The notes: generated from the sequence alone by a model not told the origin. A stretch of DNA of 64,000 nucleotides from JANXSF01 sp043755435 (GCA_043755435.1 JAYUSZ010000073.1:1-64000); one strand, 5' to 3'; shown: positions 27,125 to 35,878, numbered from the stretch's first letter. A program made the numbers and translations.

Positions 27125-27354
27125 GCTTGACTCACTGGGTGACGATTTAAGATTTGATTTTCACACATTTCACCAATCTCAAGAAAGCACTCTCGTACTT
27201 TAGCATCGCCGCTTTTCCTTTGATAAGGTTTGCCGTTTCAGTGTCTATGAGTGGTTATTCGCGATGGGCATTCACGGGGGAGTAAATCGTTCGCCTCCCG
27301 CTTTAGAAACGAGTTGCTAACCGCTGGCATTGCATAATTCAAGAGGCTGTCCGA

Positions 27355-28806
27355 CTAGTTGGGTGCGACGCATTCGGTTGCCGGCTTCAGCTTTGGATCG
27401 TCGAGGGAGAGTTTGTAAATGATCTGGTTGTAATCGTACAGAGGAGTCGGTCGCGCGTCATTGATAAACGTTGCTGTATAGGTTCCCTCGAAATAGATCA
27501 CTCGACCCCTATCCTTGTCGAAAAAGGGGTGGTGCACAACGTTGTAGAAGTTGTACTTTTCGTGGCTCACAATCTTCTTGGCGCACTGCCATGGCCCTTC
27601 TGGAGCCTTTGCTTCGGAGTAGTACACGTTGCCCCACGCGCCAGCGATCATGATCCACCGTTTACGATATTCGTTCCATGCGATTGATCCCATCGCGAAA
27701 TCGCCTGGCTTACCGGTGTCAACGTCGATGAACGGGAACTGTGCTGCTTTCGGTGCCAGCTTCCCGCTTGCGATAAGCTTCCTTTCCTCTTCGGCACCGT
27801 CGACAAACGGGAGCCCCGGTTTCCAACCGCATCCAGTCTCATCGCAGGCGTAGGACTCGTAGGCGAGGGCATCCTGGATGGCTCTCCAGTTGTCTGGCAC
27901 GCGATAGTTAGGATACAGATACCAAAATGCACGCCCGCCCTCCTCCACACGTACGGGATGGGAAGATCGGTGCTCTCGGTCCGGCGGATGTTGGGCTAGC
28001 GGACGGAATACCCCGTTCTTGTCGTCGAACACAGCCACGCCGCGCTCCTCGACAGGTTTCTTCTTGTCCACACGGGTATAAGTTGCTACCAGCCGATCCC
28101 GCCCTTGTGGGTCGCGGACGATCATTAGGCCCTCCAGCCACACCAATCCTGGTCGGTCGAGGGGCAGCATAGGTCTGGTGAATCCATTGGGGTTGATGAA
28201 ATACTCCAGGTTGATTCCGCTCTCTGGATCGAGTCCACCCGCGTTCGGAGGCATTGAGGTCGCCCCAGTAACGTTGAAGTTCATTTTCGCGGGTCCAAAC
28301 GTGTCCCCCCAAAACCAATAAATTTTCCCTAGATATGGGATTGCGATCACGGTGTCCTGCCCGGTAACTTTCGCATTTAAATTTGGCCTGTGTATCGGTA
28401 CGGAAATGCCCGCCGCAACGCTATCCTCGTAGATCCCCGCTCCGGTAATGCGATAAAGCCTTTCAGCAATGTTCTCCCGGACGACCCTCAGTTCCGCGCG
28501 GCCACCAGGCTTCACCGCGAGGATTATTCCGGCTTCATCGAATACCTTCGCTTCAAACCGGTACCCATGACTGCTTACATGGAAGAACACTTCCTGTCCC
28601 ATCGCCCAAGCATCGGAAATTGAAACAACGCCATTGCTGTCGCTGTACCAAGCCCGCCGGTTGGAGCATCGCATTTCAACCAATGGCACGCCGCGCCCGC
28701 TTTGGCTGTCGACAATTCGGATCACGAAGGGTCTATCAGTAGCCAGTGCTACTGATACTACGAAGAACAGAGTCTCGCAACGAATAGTCGTAATATTACC
28801 TCTCAT
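27355..28806 (-). CDS. Secreted DUF4185/GH43-like beta-propeller protein
   Basis: A protein of about 483 residues. I start it at ATG 28804-28806 because it gives an N-terminal export signal (F-F-V-V-S-V-A-L-A); the frame runs to 28863. Residues 30-130 form a carboxypeptidase-regulatory-like beta domain (S-G-R-G-V-P-L-V-E-M). The rest has propeller-type repeats such as Y-W-F-W-G-D-T-F-G and V-G-like blades, with aromatic and acidic residues resembling DUF4185/GH43 five-bladed enzymes. No catalytic triad can be confirmed by eye. A carbohydrate-processing role is inferred from the fold only. Confidence 0.65.
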   Translation of the reverse strand: MRGNITTIRCETLFFVVSVALATDRPFVIRIVDSQSGRGVPLVEMRCSNRRAWYSDSNGVVSISDAWAMGQEVFFHVSSHGYRFEAKVFDEAGIILAVKPGGRAELRVVRENIAERLYRITGAGIYEDSVAAGISVPIHRPNLNAKVTGQDTVIAIPYLGKIYWFWGDTFGPAKMNFNVTGATSMPPNAGGLDPESGINLEYFINPNGFTRPMLPLDRPGLVWLEGLMIVRDPQGRDRLVATYTRVDKKKPVEERGVAVFDDKNGVFRPLAQHPPDREHRSSHPVRVEEGGRAFWYLYPNYRVPDNWRAIQDALAYESYACDETGCGWKPGLPFVDGAEEERKLIASGKLAPKAAQFPFIDVDTGKPGDFAMGSIAWNEYRKRWIMIAGAWGNVYYSEAKAPEGPWQCAKKIVSHEKYNFYNVVHHPFFDKDRGRVIYFEGTYTATFINDARPTPLYDYNQIIYKLSLDDPKLKPATECVAPN

Positions 28807-29034
28807 ATGTATGGTTTGTAGACTGAAAATTCCGAATCGGCGGAGAATAACCACCGAATACACACAGGATGACTGGCCAACACAACCGCACCTAACAAAT
28901 ATCTAATTCTAATTGATTAGGATAAATCTGAAGTTAAAAAGTCCAACATATTCAATGCTATAGCCACTTCAGTTGATTCGATTCCTTCTCGGCGGTTCAA
29001 AACACCAAGGTAAAACTATTCTAGAAGAACCTCA

Positions 29035-29460
29035 ATGAAGCAAGCAAGCCAACAAGCTGCAGAATACGCGGCATTCGAACAACTCCGCGCCGCCTACGCA
29101 GGTGCCCAGATCTTCCTACCCCCCCGTCGCCAATCCTGCGTCAGCCTCCTTGATGGATCTGCCACTCCCATCTACTCCCAATGATTCCGTGGCTGGGATT
29201 TGACGCGGGCGGAGTTGACGGTGGATCACCGCCACCCGTTGAACCGGCGATTCAAGCATTCTATCCATCCGTTTTTTGCGGCCAAATATTGCTTTCACGT
29301 CCGGGAAGGGAACTCGCTCAATTTTCGCCAGGCCTCCTTTCAATGGGATGGCGACGACGCAGTCTTTTGCATCGCCCTCCCTGGAGCACCACGACCCTCA
29401 GACTCTAGCTCTTAGAAAGGTGACAGAAAAACGCTGAGTCGTTGGAGCGGAAAAGTTGAG
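29035..29460 (+). pseudogene. Chimeric pseudogene: 5' of primase-like gene joined to 3' of TIGR03067 gene
   Basis: From ATG 29035, 49 codons match the start of the 32100 gene: M-K-Q-A-S-Q, A-F-E-Q-L, R-R-Q-S and G-S-A-T-P-I-Y-S. The reading stops at TGA 29182-29184, where the other gene has a Gln codon. Nucleotide similarity runs on to about 29215. Then a second segment, 29220-29460, matches the last part of the TIGR03067 gene (GGCGGCCAAAT-like block, TTTCAATGGGATGGCGAC, and the 3' end with GTCGTTGG). The two parts come from different families and were joined by recombination; neither is functional. Confidence 0.72.
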
Positions 29461-29647
29461 CCGCATTAAGCCCGGACAAATGATTCAAGATACCCAACCT
29501 CGAATGAGGTGTTCATATGATCTTCAATAGGGAAATCAAAAGTGACTCTGCTTTAATCGCTCCACGAATTGACCAGTGACGGCTGGATCATGACGGTGTT
29601 ACGCCAATTGAGTAAAATTGCACCGTTCTGTGCCTGAACGAAAATTC

Positions 29648-29690
29648 GCCGGGGATGAGCCGGTAGTTCCCCGGCATATCTGGACTTTGT
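29648..29690 (+). terminator. Hairpin followed by T-run, possible terminator
   Basis: A perfect 8-bp stem (GCCGGGGA at 29648-29655, TCCCCGGC at 29668-29675) is followed at 29685-29693 by a run of T (GTTTTTT). It lies 62 nt before the next gene start. Because no intact gene precedes it, it may be a leftover of a decayed unit. The surrounding 29461-29752 stretch has no other feature I can support. Confidence 0.45.
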
Positions 29691-29752
29691 TTTTTCGGGA
29701 AATAGAATTTCTCATGGCACTTTTGGGCAGGAATCCTCGCCTATAGGTATAG

Positions 29753-30844
29753 ATGCCTCTTCTTCGCAATTTTCCGCTTCACCGCTTTATTGCTTCGCTG
29801 TCGTTTCTGCCGATAATGCTTGGTGCGCCGTCGCAGTTTAAAGCGGAGCCCAATCGAATCGAGCGAGGTAAGAGCGCGGCGGTCACCATTTCGGAAATTT
29901 CGGACACGGCTTGTGTCCTCAAGGAGGTGACAGTCGAATCGCCCGCATCTGGAATCTCAGTCAGCAAGATTGGAGCGTCCGAGGATGGGTGCAAGCTTTC
30001 CATTCAAGTTCTGATTGGAAGTGGCGCGGCCTTTGGAGCGGTCAACCTGCCAATCACGAAGACGCCTGCCGGAGGTGGGTCCGCTGTTTTGATCACCTCG
30101 ATTCCTCTTGAGGTCACCGCCATTTTACCGGAACCGATCCCGCCAGGCCTTTCGCCTGGAGTGGACGTCACTTGGGACATTCTGCCTTATCGTGAGACAG
30201 CCGATACTTTTGGGCGTAAGGTAGCCTCTCAATATTTCGCGGTGAATATCAAACTGGGTAACAATTCGGCCTATCCGATTCAGTTGGCCGGGTTTGGGTT
30301 TGACCTCAACAACCTGCTGAAATCCAAAGATGGAAAGAAACTGCCGCCTGCTCCGTCTCCGAACTCACCATACCATGTCACCCGATCGACGATTGAGCGA
30401 GATCGTGAAGTTGGGGGGCGAGCGATCTTCCTCAATAGCTTAACTGCGGCACTCGGTGTGTACTCCGTTGCAGGGGGGTTCTTCGGAACCGGACATGGGG
30501 GGGTGGCGAATGCTGCAAACGCAGCGGCGAAGGACCGTTACGCCTTGTTCCTGGCACTGGGAAATCCTGTGGCCGCTGGATTTGGCTTGATTGTGCCAGA
30601 CAAGACGATTCGTCACCTGATTGCGCTTGACACTCGGGCGTTTCGAGACAATCAGATCATATCTAACAACACGCACCAGCACATTCTGACATTCATCAGC
30701 CGTGATCTGGTCGAGTGTCGGCATACAAAGATCTGCACAGAGTTAAAGGACCCAGCCGGCTGGGAAGGCACACTCACGCGAATTCCTTACAACATGAGGC
30801 GCTTCGATCCGAATGCAATTAAGGCGGGGCTGGGAAATCTGTAA
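29753..30844 (+). CDS. Exported protein of unknown function, possibly 5' part of a split gene
   Basis: A 363-residue protein. The N-terminus has a hydrophobic segment (F-I-A-S-L-S-F-L-P-I-M-L-G-A) fitting an export signal. The rest is beta-rich to residue 200, then Gly/Ala-rich with a possible hydrophobic stretch near residues 220-245. I do not recognise a family. The frame stops at TAA 30842-30844. In the neighbouring frame, V-I-I-G-Q-E-I-Q-Y-L-N-R-V-R-V-I continues naturally into the next gene. One missing base at the CTG/GTA junction (30839-30843) would make a single protein of about 669 residues. Confidence 0.6.
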   Translation: MPLLRNFPLHRFIASLSFLPIMLGAPSQFKAEPNRIERGKSAAVTISEISDTACVLKEVTVESPASGISVSKIGASEDGCKLSIQVLIGSGAAFGAVNLPITKTPAGGGSAVLITSIPLEVTAILPEPIPPGLSPGVDVTWDILPYRETADTFGRKVASQYFAVNIKLGNNSAYPIQLAGFGFDLNNLLKSKDGKKLPPAPSPNSPYHVTRSTIERDREVGGRAIFLNSLTAALGVYSVAGGFFGTGHGGVANAANAAAKDRYALFLALGNPVAAGFGLIVPDKTIRHLIALDTRAFRDNQIISNNTHQHILTFISRDLVECRHTKICTELKDPAGWEGTLTRIPYNMRRFDPNAIKAGLGNL

Positions 30845-30867
30845 TTATTGGGCAGGAAATTCAGTAT

Positions 30868-31761
30868 TTGAATCGAGTTCGTGTGATCAACCGGCCCGAC
30901 ACAACGGTTGCTGCTCCCCCAGTAGTGGTGACCCCGAAAATGATCGAGATCGCGCAGGGAGCGAAGGATGAGGAAGTTGCGATCACGGGGAATTCTCTGT
31001 TTGGAACGAGTGCTGCGCCAATCAATCGCACTGACGTGAAGTCGACGCTCGAGGATATCAAAAGCGATGGAACTACAGCAAAGGTCAAGTTCACCGTTGA
31101 CGACAATGCTGCACTTGGGGACTTTTTGCTGCAGATTGGGCGGCCGAATGACCCGTCGTGGACCGTACCGGTGAGGATCTTACCGGCGGTTCCCAAGGTG
31201 ATACCACCGAGTGTTGTTCCAGACATTGAGCAGACGAAGACCGCGACGGTGAAGATTACAGGCCGTTTCCTGAAGGGTGGTGCGGTGTGTACCGCGTTGC
31301 CGTCAGCGAAGGTGGCCTGTGAGCCGTCGCCGAGCGACGATGGCAAAGCAGCGGATTTGACAGTGACGCCACAATACGGCGCGCCTCTCGGCAAGGCGGA
31401 ATTAACCATTGTGCGCAATGGCCAGAAGGGCGATAAGACTGTTGAGATCAAGGTGGTTGGCGGAACGCCTGTGTTCACCCCCGATCCGTCGAAGGCCTCG
31501 ATTAAGACGACCCCTGCGACGGAAACCATCACGATGAAGCTTACGGGTGGAGACTTCCTGAAGACCTCAACACTTGAGGCGGATGGAGCCCTCAAACCTT
31601 TGGTGAAGATTACACCGATCGGGTCTGTGAACGGTGATCGCGGGGCGGAAGTTGCTGAGTTCCGGATCGAATTTTCTGCAAAACCTGCCGTTGGTGCGTA
31701 TAGCTTTAGTGTGATGAACGGAGGAAAGACGAAAGCAATTCCCCTCCAGATTGTGCAGTGA
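30868..31761 (+). CDS. IPT/TIG-like beta-repeat protein, possibly 3' part of a split gene
   Basis: A 297-residue beta-rich protein with three repeats of about 90 residues, each having I-T-G-x-x-(L/F) and V-x-x-x-G-K-A-x-L-T-V-like strands, resembling IPT/TIG or immunoglobulin-like cell-surface modules. It would start with TTG at 30868, 10 nt after AGGA, which is possible. However, the frame is open 45 nt upstream of that TTG, back to a stop at 30820-30822. The residues there continue seamlessly from the end of the preceding gene. It lacks its own export signal, which fits a split. Function unknown. Confidence 0.58.
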   Translation: MNRVRVINRPDTTVAAPPVVVTPKMIEIAQGAKDEEVAITGNSLFGTSAAPINRTDVKSTLEDIKSDGTTAKVKFTVDDNAALGDFLLQIGRPNDPSWTVPVRILPAVPKVIPPSVVPDIEQTKTATVKITGRFLKGGAVCTALPSAKVACEPSPSDDGKAADLTVTPQYGAPLGKAELTIVRNGQKGDKTVEIKVVGGTPVFTPDPSKASIKTTPATETITMKLTGGDFLKTSTLEADGALKPLVKITPIGSVNGDRGAEVAEFRIEFSAKPAVGAYSFSVMNGGKTKAIPLQIVQ

Positions 31762-32099
31762 GTACGAGAATCACCAATTCGGGTGCAATGCCTTCCTTGC
31801 CACAGAGTATGACTATCAATTGTGACCCTCATCTCTAATGCCTTACTATTCGGGTCCTGTGGTTCGGAGGTCTTCCTTCCATACTGCAATGGCACTCGCA
31901 GCGGTTCCTTCTAGCCGGTTTTATGTGAAAAGTGACTTCCATACGAAATCCCGCCCACCTCGGAAACTGGAATCACTCTCAATCAAAATAATTGCTTCGC
32001 CAACAACTCTCTCTAGTTCAACCACTTCTGCGCTACCACTCGTTCCAGTCCTAGTTGTCGTGCAACACTCCGGGGTACTTTTATTTCAGAAATACCTCA
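31762..32099. other. 338-base gap, homologous at its end to the upstream flank of the chimeric pseudogene
   Basis: No recognisable gene here. The last 30 bases before the 32100 start (GGTACTTTTATTTCAGAA followed by ATACCTCA) resemble the 5' flank of the chimeric pseudogene (29010-29034). A duplication therefore included upstream sequence as well as coding sequence. Confidence 0.4.
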
Positions 32100-33161
32100 A
32101 TGAAGCAAGCAAGCCAACACCCAGCAGAACCCTCAGCATTCGAACAACTCCTAGCCTCCTGCGCAAGTGCCTTGTTCTTCCTAACCTCCAGTCGCCAATC
32201 CTACGCAAGCCTTCCTGGTGGATCAGCCACCCCCGTCTACTCGGAACAATTCCGGGGCTGGGTTTTGAAGCAGGCCGCTGACCACGCACTCCCCGTTCCG
32301 TCACCATCTAGACTTGCCCACGTCCTCCGTCATCAGGACAATCTCGTCCAGGCTTCCGGATTGCCCAGCAATATGGTCCATAACCGCATAGCCGTTCAGC
32401 CCGATGGCACAATCTACCTTGATCTCCAAACCGAAAATGAAGCCATCGAAATCAACCGTCACAATTGGACCCGCACCCAAAAGCACCCCGCTACTTTCCG
32501 CCGTCATGAATTGAACTTGGCCTTGCCCGTTCCAACTTCCTCCAAAGCCACCACAACCCAACTTCTAGCTAAATCAATGGGCCTCACTGAAGTAGCTGCC
32601 AACCCGTTGACTAACTGGCTAACAATGGCGCTGCTCCCAAATGTTGCCGCACCCATCTTAGTTATCACCGGCGAAGCCCGTATAGAAGCCGCTCGCCTCT
32701 TGCGCAACATCATCGACCCTGTCGTCCAACCCCTCTTTCCACTCCCCGTAACCGAAGGCCAACTCGGCCAGCTTGCCCAGTGGAATAGCGTGCTTGCCTT
32801 CGACGCCGGACCGCACATTACAGAGGGCCGCAAATCCGCACTACGCCGTCTGCGCCGTGGAGTTCCAGTACGCCTCCGCGAAGTCAGCCGTCGTCAGTCT
32901 CCAATCTACGAAACCGCACAACGGCCAATCTTGATCGCCGCCGACGCGCCCGTTGAGATCGAGAAAAATCAAATCAACATTGAAATTAACCAGTGCCACG
33001 AAGTACCGCTAGACCAGTTATTGGGTGCCTTGCTGAATCAGTTGGTAAGAGCTTTAAAACAAATCGAGGCTCCAACCGAATCCTGGCAAATTGAAGATGT
33101 GCAGTTGCTCCGCATTCCAATATCAGCCCATTACGCAACAGCCAACAAGCCCTTCACATAA
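32100..33161 (+). CDS. Primase/helicase-like ATPase with degenerate Walker A (mobile-element type)
   Basis: A 353-residue protein. Residues about 100-145 read D-G-T-I-Y-L-D-L, then A-I-E-I-N-R, then F-R-R and L-P-V-P. From 170 the order is N-W-L-T-M-A-L-L-P, A-P-I-L-V-I-T-G, L-L-R-N-I-I-D-P, W-N-S-V-L-A-F-D and Q-R-P-I-L-I. This matches a family of P-loop ATPases next to DNA primases in phages and integrative elements. There, the loop reads G-E-Q-G-T-G-K-S. Here it is G-E-A-R-I-E-A-A (residues 191-198), so Lys and Ser/Thr are gone and ATP binding is unlikely. The frame is still open over its whole length. The start is ATG 32100, with weak ribosome-binding sequence. The N-terminus is duplicated at 29035. 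Confidence 0.6.
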   Translation: MKQASQHPAEPSAFEQLLASCASALFFLTSSRQSYASLPGGSATPVYSEQFRGWVLKQAADHALPVPSPSRLAHVLRHQDNLVQASGLPSNMVHNRIAVQPDGTIYLDLQTENEAIEINRHNWTRTQKHPATFRRHELNLALPVPTSSKATTTQLLAKSMGLTEVAANPLTNWLTMALLPNVAAPILVITGEARIEAARLLRNIIDPVVQPLFPLPVTEGQLGQLAQWNSVLAFDAGPHITEGRKSALRRLRRGVPVRLREVSRRQSPIYETAQRPILIAADAPVEIEKNQINIEINQCHEVPLDQLLGALLNQLVRALKQIEAPTESWQIEDVQLLRIPISAHYATANKPFT

Positions 33162-33283
33162 TGAAAACACCGGCAGAAAATCGGGAGCGCAGCCGGGCGC
33201 GATAAGAAGATGTCCAACCCTAATCGTAAGCTCTTTGACAATCTAATATTGATGTTTCCAGAATCAAGGCAACGCGAAAAATT

Positions 33284-33367
33284 GGGGACTGGCTTGTCTG
33301 GCCCAGGCGACAGAATTTACTCATTGAACCAAAGGCCCTAAGCGAGCGGCCAGACCGGCCTGTCCCC
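33284..33367. repeat. REP-like palindrome with GGGGAC ends
   Basis: An 84-nt element starts GGGGACTGGCTTGTCTGGCC (33284-33303) and ends GGCCAGACCGGCCTGTCCCC (33348-33367). The arms pair at 17 of 20 positions, with 44 nt between them. It lies in the 244-nt gap between the primase-like gene and the convergent cytochrome gene. GGGGAC/GTCCCC ends recur in the palindrome at 40876-40967. Such arms are typical of REP elements dispersed by RAYT transposases. Confidence 0.6.
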
Positions 33368-33405
33368 ATTTTTTCCCATTTTCAAATCCTCAGTCTTAAA
33401 CGCCG

Positions 33406-33885
33406 CTAAGCCGGGTTATGACACAAATTGCATTCGTTCGACGCCTTGTGTTCATCATGGCAAGCCATACAAGAATTCATGTCGATCGGTTTTTCCTTAC
33501 TCATCACATCCCGTTCCGCCACCGGCCCATGGCACTTCGCACAATCCGTCATCTGGGTGTGCACCTTGTGTGAGAACCAAACAAACTCCGGTAATTTGTA
33601 AACCCTTATCCAAGGTACCGGCTCTTTCTTCTTTGCAAATTCAGTCAGCTTCTGAATATGAGGACTGTCCGTCTTCACACTAGCGTGGCATGCCATACAC
33701 TTGGTCTCCGCTGGGAAAGTGGCGGCGTCGCCTTTACCCGGCATCGTATGGCACTCCGTGCATTTCAAGCCCATTTTCAAATGAGTCTTGTGGCTGTATG
33801 GCAACGGCTGTTCCGCTGGACAAACCATGCCCATCCCCACGGCCACAACTGCCAATTTCAATTTGCTAAGGTAGAGCAAACGCAA
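33406..33885 (-). CDS. Periplasmic pentaheme c-type cytochrome
   Basis: A 159-residue exported protein with a signal peptide near residues 5-24. It carries five C-x-x-C-H heme-binding motifs: C-T-E-C-H, C-M-A-C-H, C-A-K-C-H, C-M-A-C-H and C-N-L-C-H. Extra His residues, such as those in Y-S-H-K-T-H and F-S-H-K-V-H, would be distal ligands, resembling class III (c3/c7-type) cytochromes. Its start lies 20 nt inside the 3' end of the upstream quinoprotein gene, so the two are translated together. It probably accepts electrons from that dehydrogenase or passes them onward. Confidence 0.88.
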   Translation of the reverse strand: MRLLYLSKLKLAVVAVGMGMVCPAEQPLPYSHKTHLKMGLKCTECHTMPGKGDAATFPAETKCMACHASVKTDSPHIQKLTEFAKKKEPVPWIRVYKLPEFVWFSHKVHTQMTDCAKCHGPVAERDVMSKEKPIDMNSCMACHDEHKASNECNLCHNPA

Positions 33886-35641
33886 CGTAAGAATCTCCCG
33901 ATTTGGTGGAAAGCCGCCCCCCGCCGCCGCACGTGATCACAACAAACTGCTTTCCGTTTATAGAATAAGTTGCTGGAGTGGCATAGCCGCCAGCTGGCAG
34001 TTTGGTTTCCCACAGGATCTCGCCAGTAGCGGCGTCGAACGCTCGAAACATTTCATCCGCCGTAGCCCCAATGAAGACCAGTCCGCCCGCCGTCACAATC
34101 GGGCCGCCGAAATTTTCTGTTCCAACATTCTTTTCCGTTGTCTTATTCTTGCCCAACACTTTCTGCCAGGCAAATGTCCCCTTATTCAGGTCAATAGCGG
34201 TCATCAATCCCCATGGTGGCTTTCCTCCTGGATTTCCTTTGTCATCCCGCAATTTCCTATAGCCGCCAATGTTGTACGGATAAGCAGAACCAGCCGGCGC
34301 ATCAATCAACTGCATGATAGACGCAAGATTTTGTGAGTTGACGTACAACAAACCTGTCGACTGGTCCCAAGCTGCACCTCCCCAAAGTCCTCCGCCTACG
34401 GTTCCAGGCAGCATTATTGAACCCTGCTTAGAAGGCGGAGTGTACAATCCAGTATTCTTCCAATCTTTCGCCATCCTGGAAAAGTGTTCAAAAACTTCAG
34501 GGGTCACGTCGCTCGGCTCATAGCGCTGTGCAGAAAATGGCGGTGGACGAACTGGTACCGGCTGAGTTCTTGAAGCCATTTCGCCCGGAATATCGGAGGC
34601 TGGAAACCGCCGCTCTTCCACCGGTATCAAGGGCTTTCCCGTATTCCTGTCAAGAACGAAAACAAATCCCTGCTTGGTAATTTGCGCTAATGCGTCCTTG
34701 CCCTGAAACTGAATTAAATTGGCATTCACAGGAAGGTCCATGTCCCAAATATCGTGATGGACTGTCTGGTAATGCCATTTGCGCTTTCCGGTTGAAGCAT
34801 CCAAAGCCACCACCGAATTCCCGAACAAATTGTCTCCCAACCGGTCGCCGCCATAAAAATCAAAGGACGGAGACCCTAGACTTACATAAACCACACCAGC
34901 TTTTTCGTCCAGGCTCATCCCACCCCAATCGTTGGTGCCGCCGGTAGTTTTCCAAGCGTCCTTCGGCCAAGTTTCATAGCCGAATTCCCCAGGATGTGGA
35001 ATTGTGTGGAAAATCCATCGGCGCTTGCCCGTCTTTAGGTCGAATGCCCTGATGTGTCCGGGTGCCGACATTCGCGGTCCTTCTCCAACACTCGAACCCA
35101 TGATCACTAAATCTTTGTAGATAACACCAGGAGTTGTCGACCCGTTGAATGCGCCCGGCGGGTCGCGGTCCAAATCCTTGGACATGTCGATTCTGCCGCC
35201 CTCGCCAAACCCCTCCACCACCTTGCCCGTCTTCGCGTTCAAAGCATATAAGTATTTGGATGCAGGGAAAAGAATGCGCTCATCGTCCTTATCTCTCCAA
35301 TACATCAATCCACGATTCACTCCTTGCGATCCGCTCCTTGGCGGTTCAAATCGCCACAGTTCCTTTCCTGTGGCCCCGTCCAAAGCAACAGCTATCGCAG
35401 TCGGCGTCGTTCCATAAACTACTCCATTCACCACAATCGGCGTGCACTCATTATTGGTGCGGCCCCTCGGGTCGGCATCCCCGGAACTAAATTCCCATGC
35501 CACCTTCAATTGCCGCACATTCGACTTGTTAATTTGCTTAAGCGGCGAATACCGGTTGCCGTCATTTCCGCCTGACCAGGTACGCCACTCCTGTTGCGCC
35601 GAAAGCGCAATTGGCAGAAGGAATAAGAGAATTTGCTTCAT
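33866..35641 (-). CDS. PQQ-dependent dehydrogenase (quinoprotein, glucose-dehydrogenase-like)
   Basis: A 591-residue exported enzyme. The signal peptide is M-K-Q-I-L-L-F-L-L-P-I-A-L-S-A. The propeller begins W-R-T-W-S-G-G-N-D-G-N-R-Y-S-P-L, contains I-A-V-A-L-D-G-A-T-G-K-E-L-W and V-V-A-L-D-A-S-T-G-K-R-K-W blades, and ends G-G-G-G-R-L-S-T-K-S-G-D-S-Y-V-A-F-A-L-P. This C-terminus is that of quinoprotein glucose/quinate-type dehydrogenases. There is no N-terminal membrane domain and no fused cytochrome c. It should oxidise a sugar or alcohol in the periplasm and give electrons to the co-translated pentaheme cytochrome. No pqq biosynthesis genes are in the window, so the cofactor supply is unknown. 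Confidence 0.87.
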   Translation of the reverse strand: MKQILLFLLPIALSAQQEWRTWSGGNDGNRYSPLKQINKSNVRQLKVAWEFSSGDADPRGRTNNECTPIVVNGVVYGTTPTAIAVALDGATGKELWRFEPPRSGSQGVNRGLMYWRDKDDERILFPASKYLYALNAKTGKVVEGFGEGGRIDMSKDLDRDPPGAFNGSTTPGVIYKDLVIMGSSVGEGPRMSAPGHIRAFDLKTGKRRWIFHTIPHPGEFGYETWPKDAWKTTGGTNDWGGMSLDEKAGVVYVSLGSPSFDFYGGDRLGDNLFGNSVVALDASTGKRKWHYQTVHHDIWDMDLPVNANLIQFQGKDALAQITKQGFVFVLDRNTGKPLIPVEERRFPASDIPGEMASRTQPVPVRPPPFSAQRYEPSDVTPEVFEHFSRMAKDWKNTGLYTPPSKQGSIMLPGTVGGGLWGGAAWDQSTGLLYVNSQNLASIMQLIDAPAGSAYPYNIGGYRKLRDDKGNPGGKPPWGLMTAIDLNKGTFAWQKVLGKNKTTEKNVGTENFGGPIVTAGGLVFIGATADEMFRAFDAATGEILWETKLPAGGYATPATYSINGKQFVVITCGGGGRLSTKSGDSYVAFALP

Positions 35642-35702
35642 AGGATGGGGATCCGCTTGAGTATATCGAAGGTGGGTACAACGGTGCTTGTAGAAAAAAA
35701 TG

Positions 35703-35755
35703 ACGGGGTAGGTCAGACGCCGTGTCCTGCAAGGAACGCCGCCGATCTACCCCGT
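35703..35755. repeat. REP-like hairpin with ACGGGGTAG arms
   Basis: A 53-nt near-palindrome: outer arms ACGGGGTAGGTC (35703) and GATCTACCCCGT (ending 35755), with an inner TCCT-GCA-AGGA hairpin. The whole would fold into one long stem. It lies in the 529-base gap between the quinoprotein gene (minus) and the sulfatase gene (plus), near the 5' end of the former. Confidence 0.6.
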
Positions 35756-35878
35756 TTAGTTGCCGTACTAACTCATGAAGGAGATCAAATTGATTTGTTC
35801 TACTCCTTTATACCTTTTGCGATATCTCATTCCTATGAGTAGGATCCGCTGAGTCCGATGGAAAAAACACTTAGTACC

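Noticed and set aside
31838..32281. 147-codon plus-strand frame overlapping the primase-like gene start
   Set aside because: It is out of frame with the supported gene and has no motif; composition is shadow-like.
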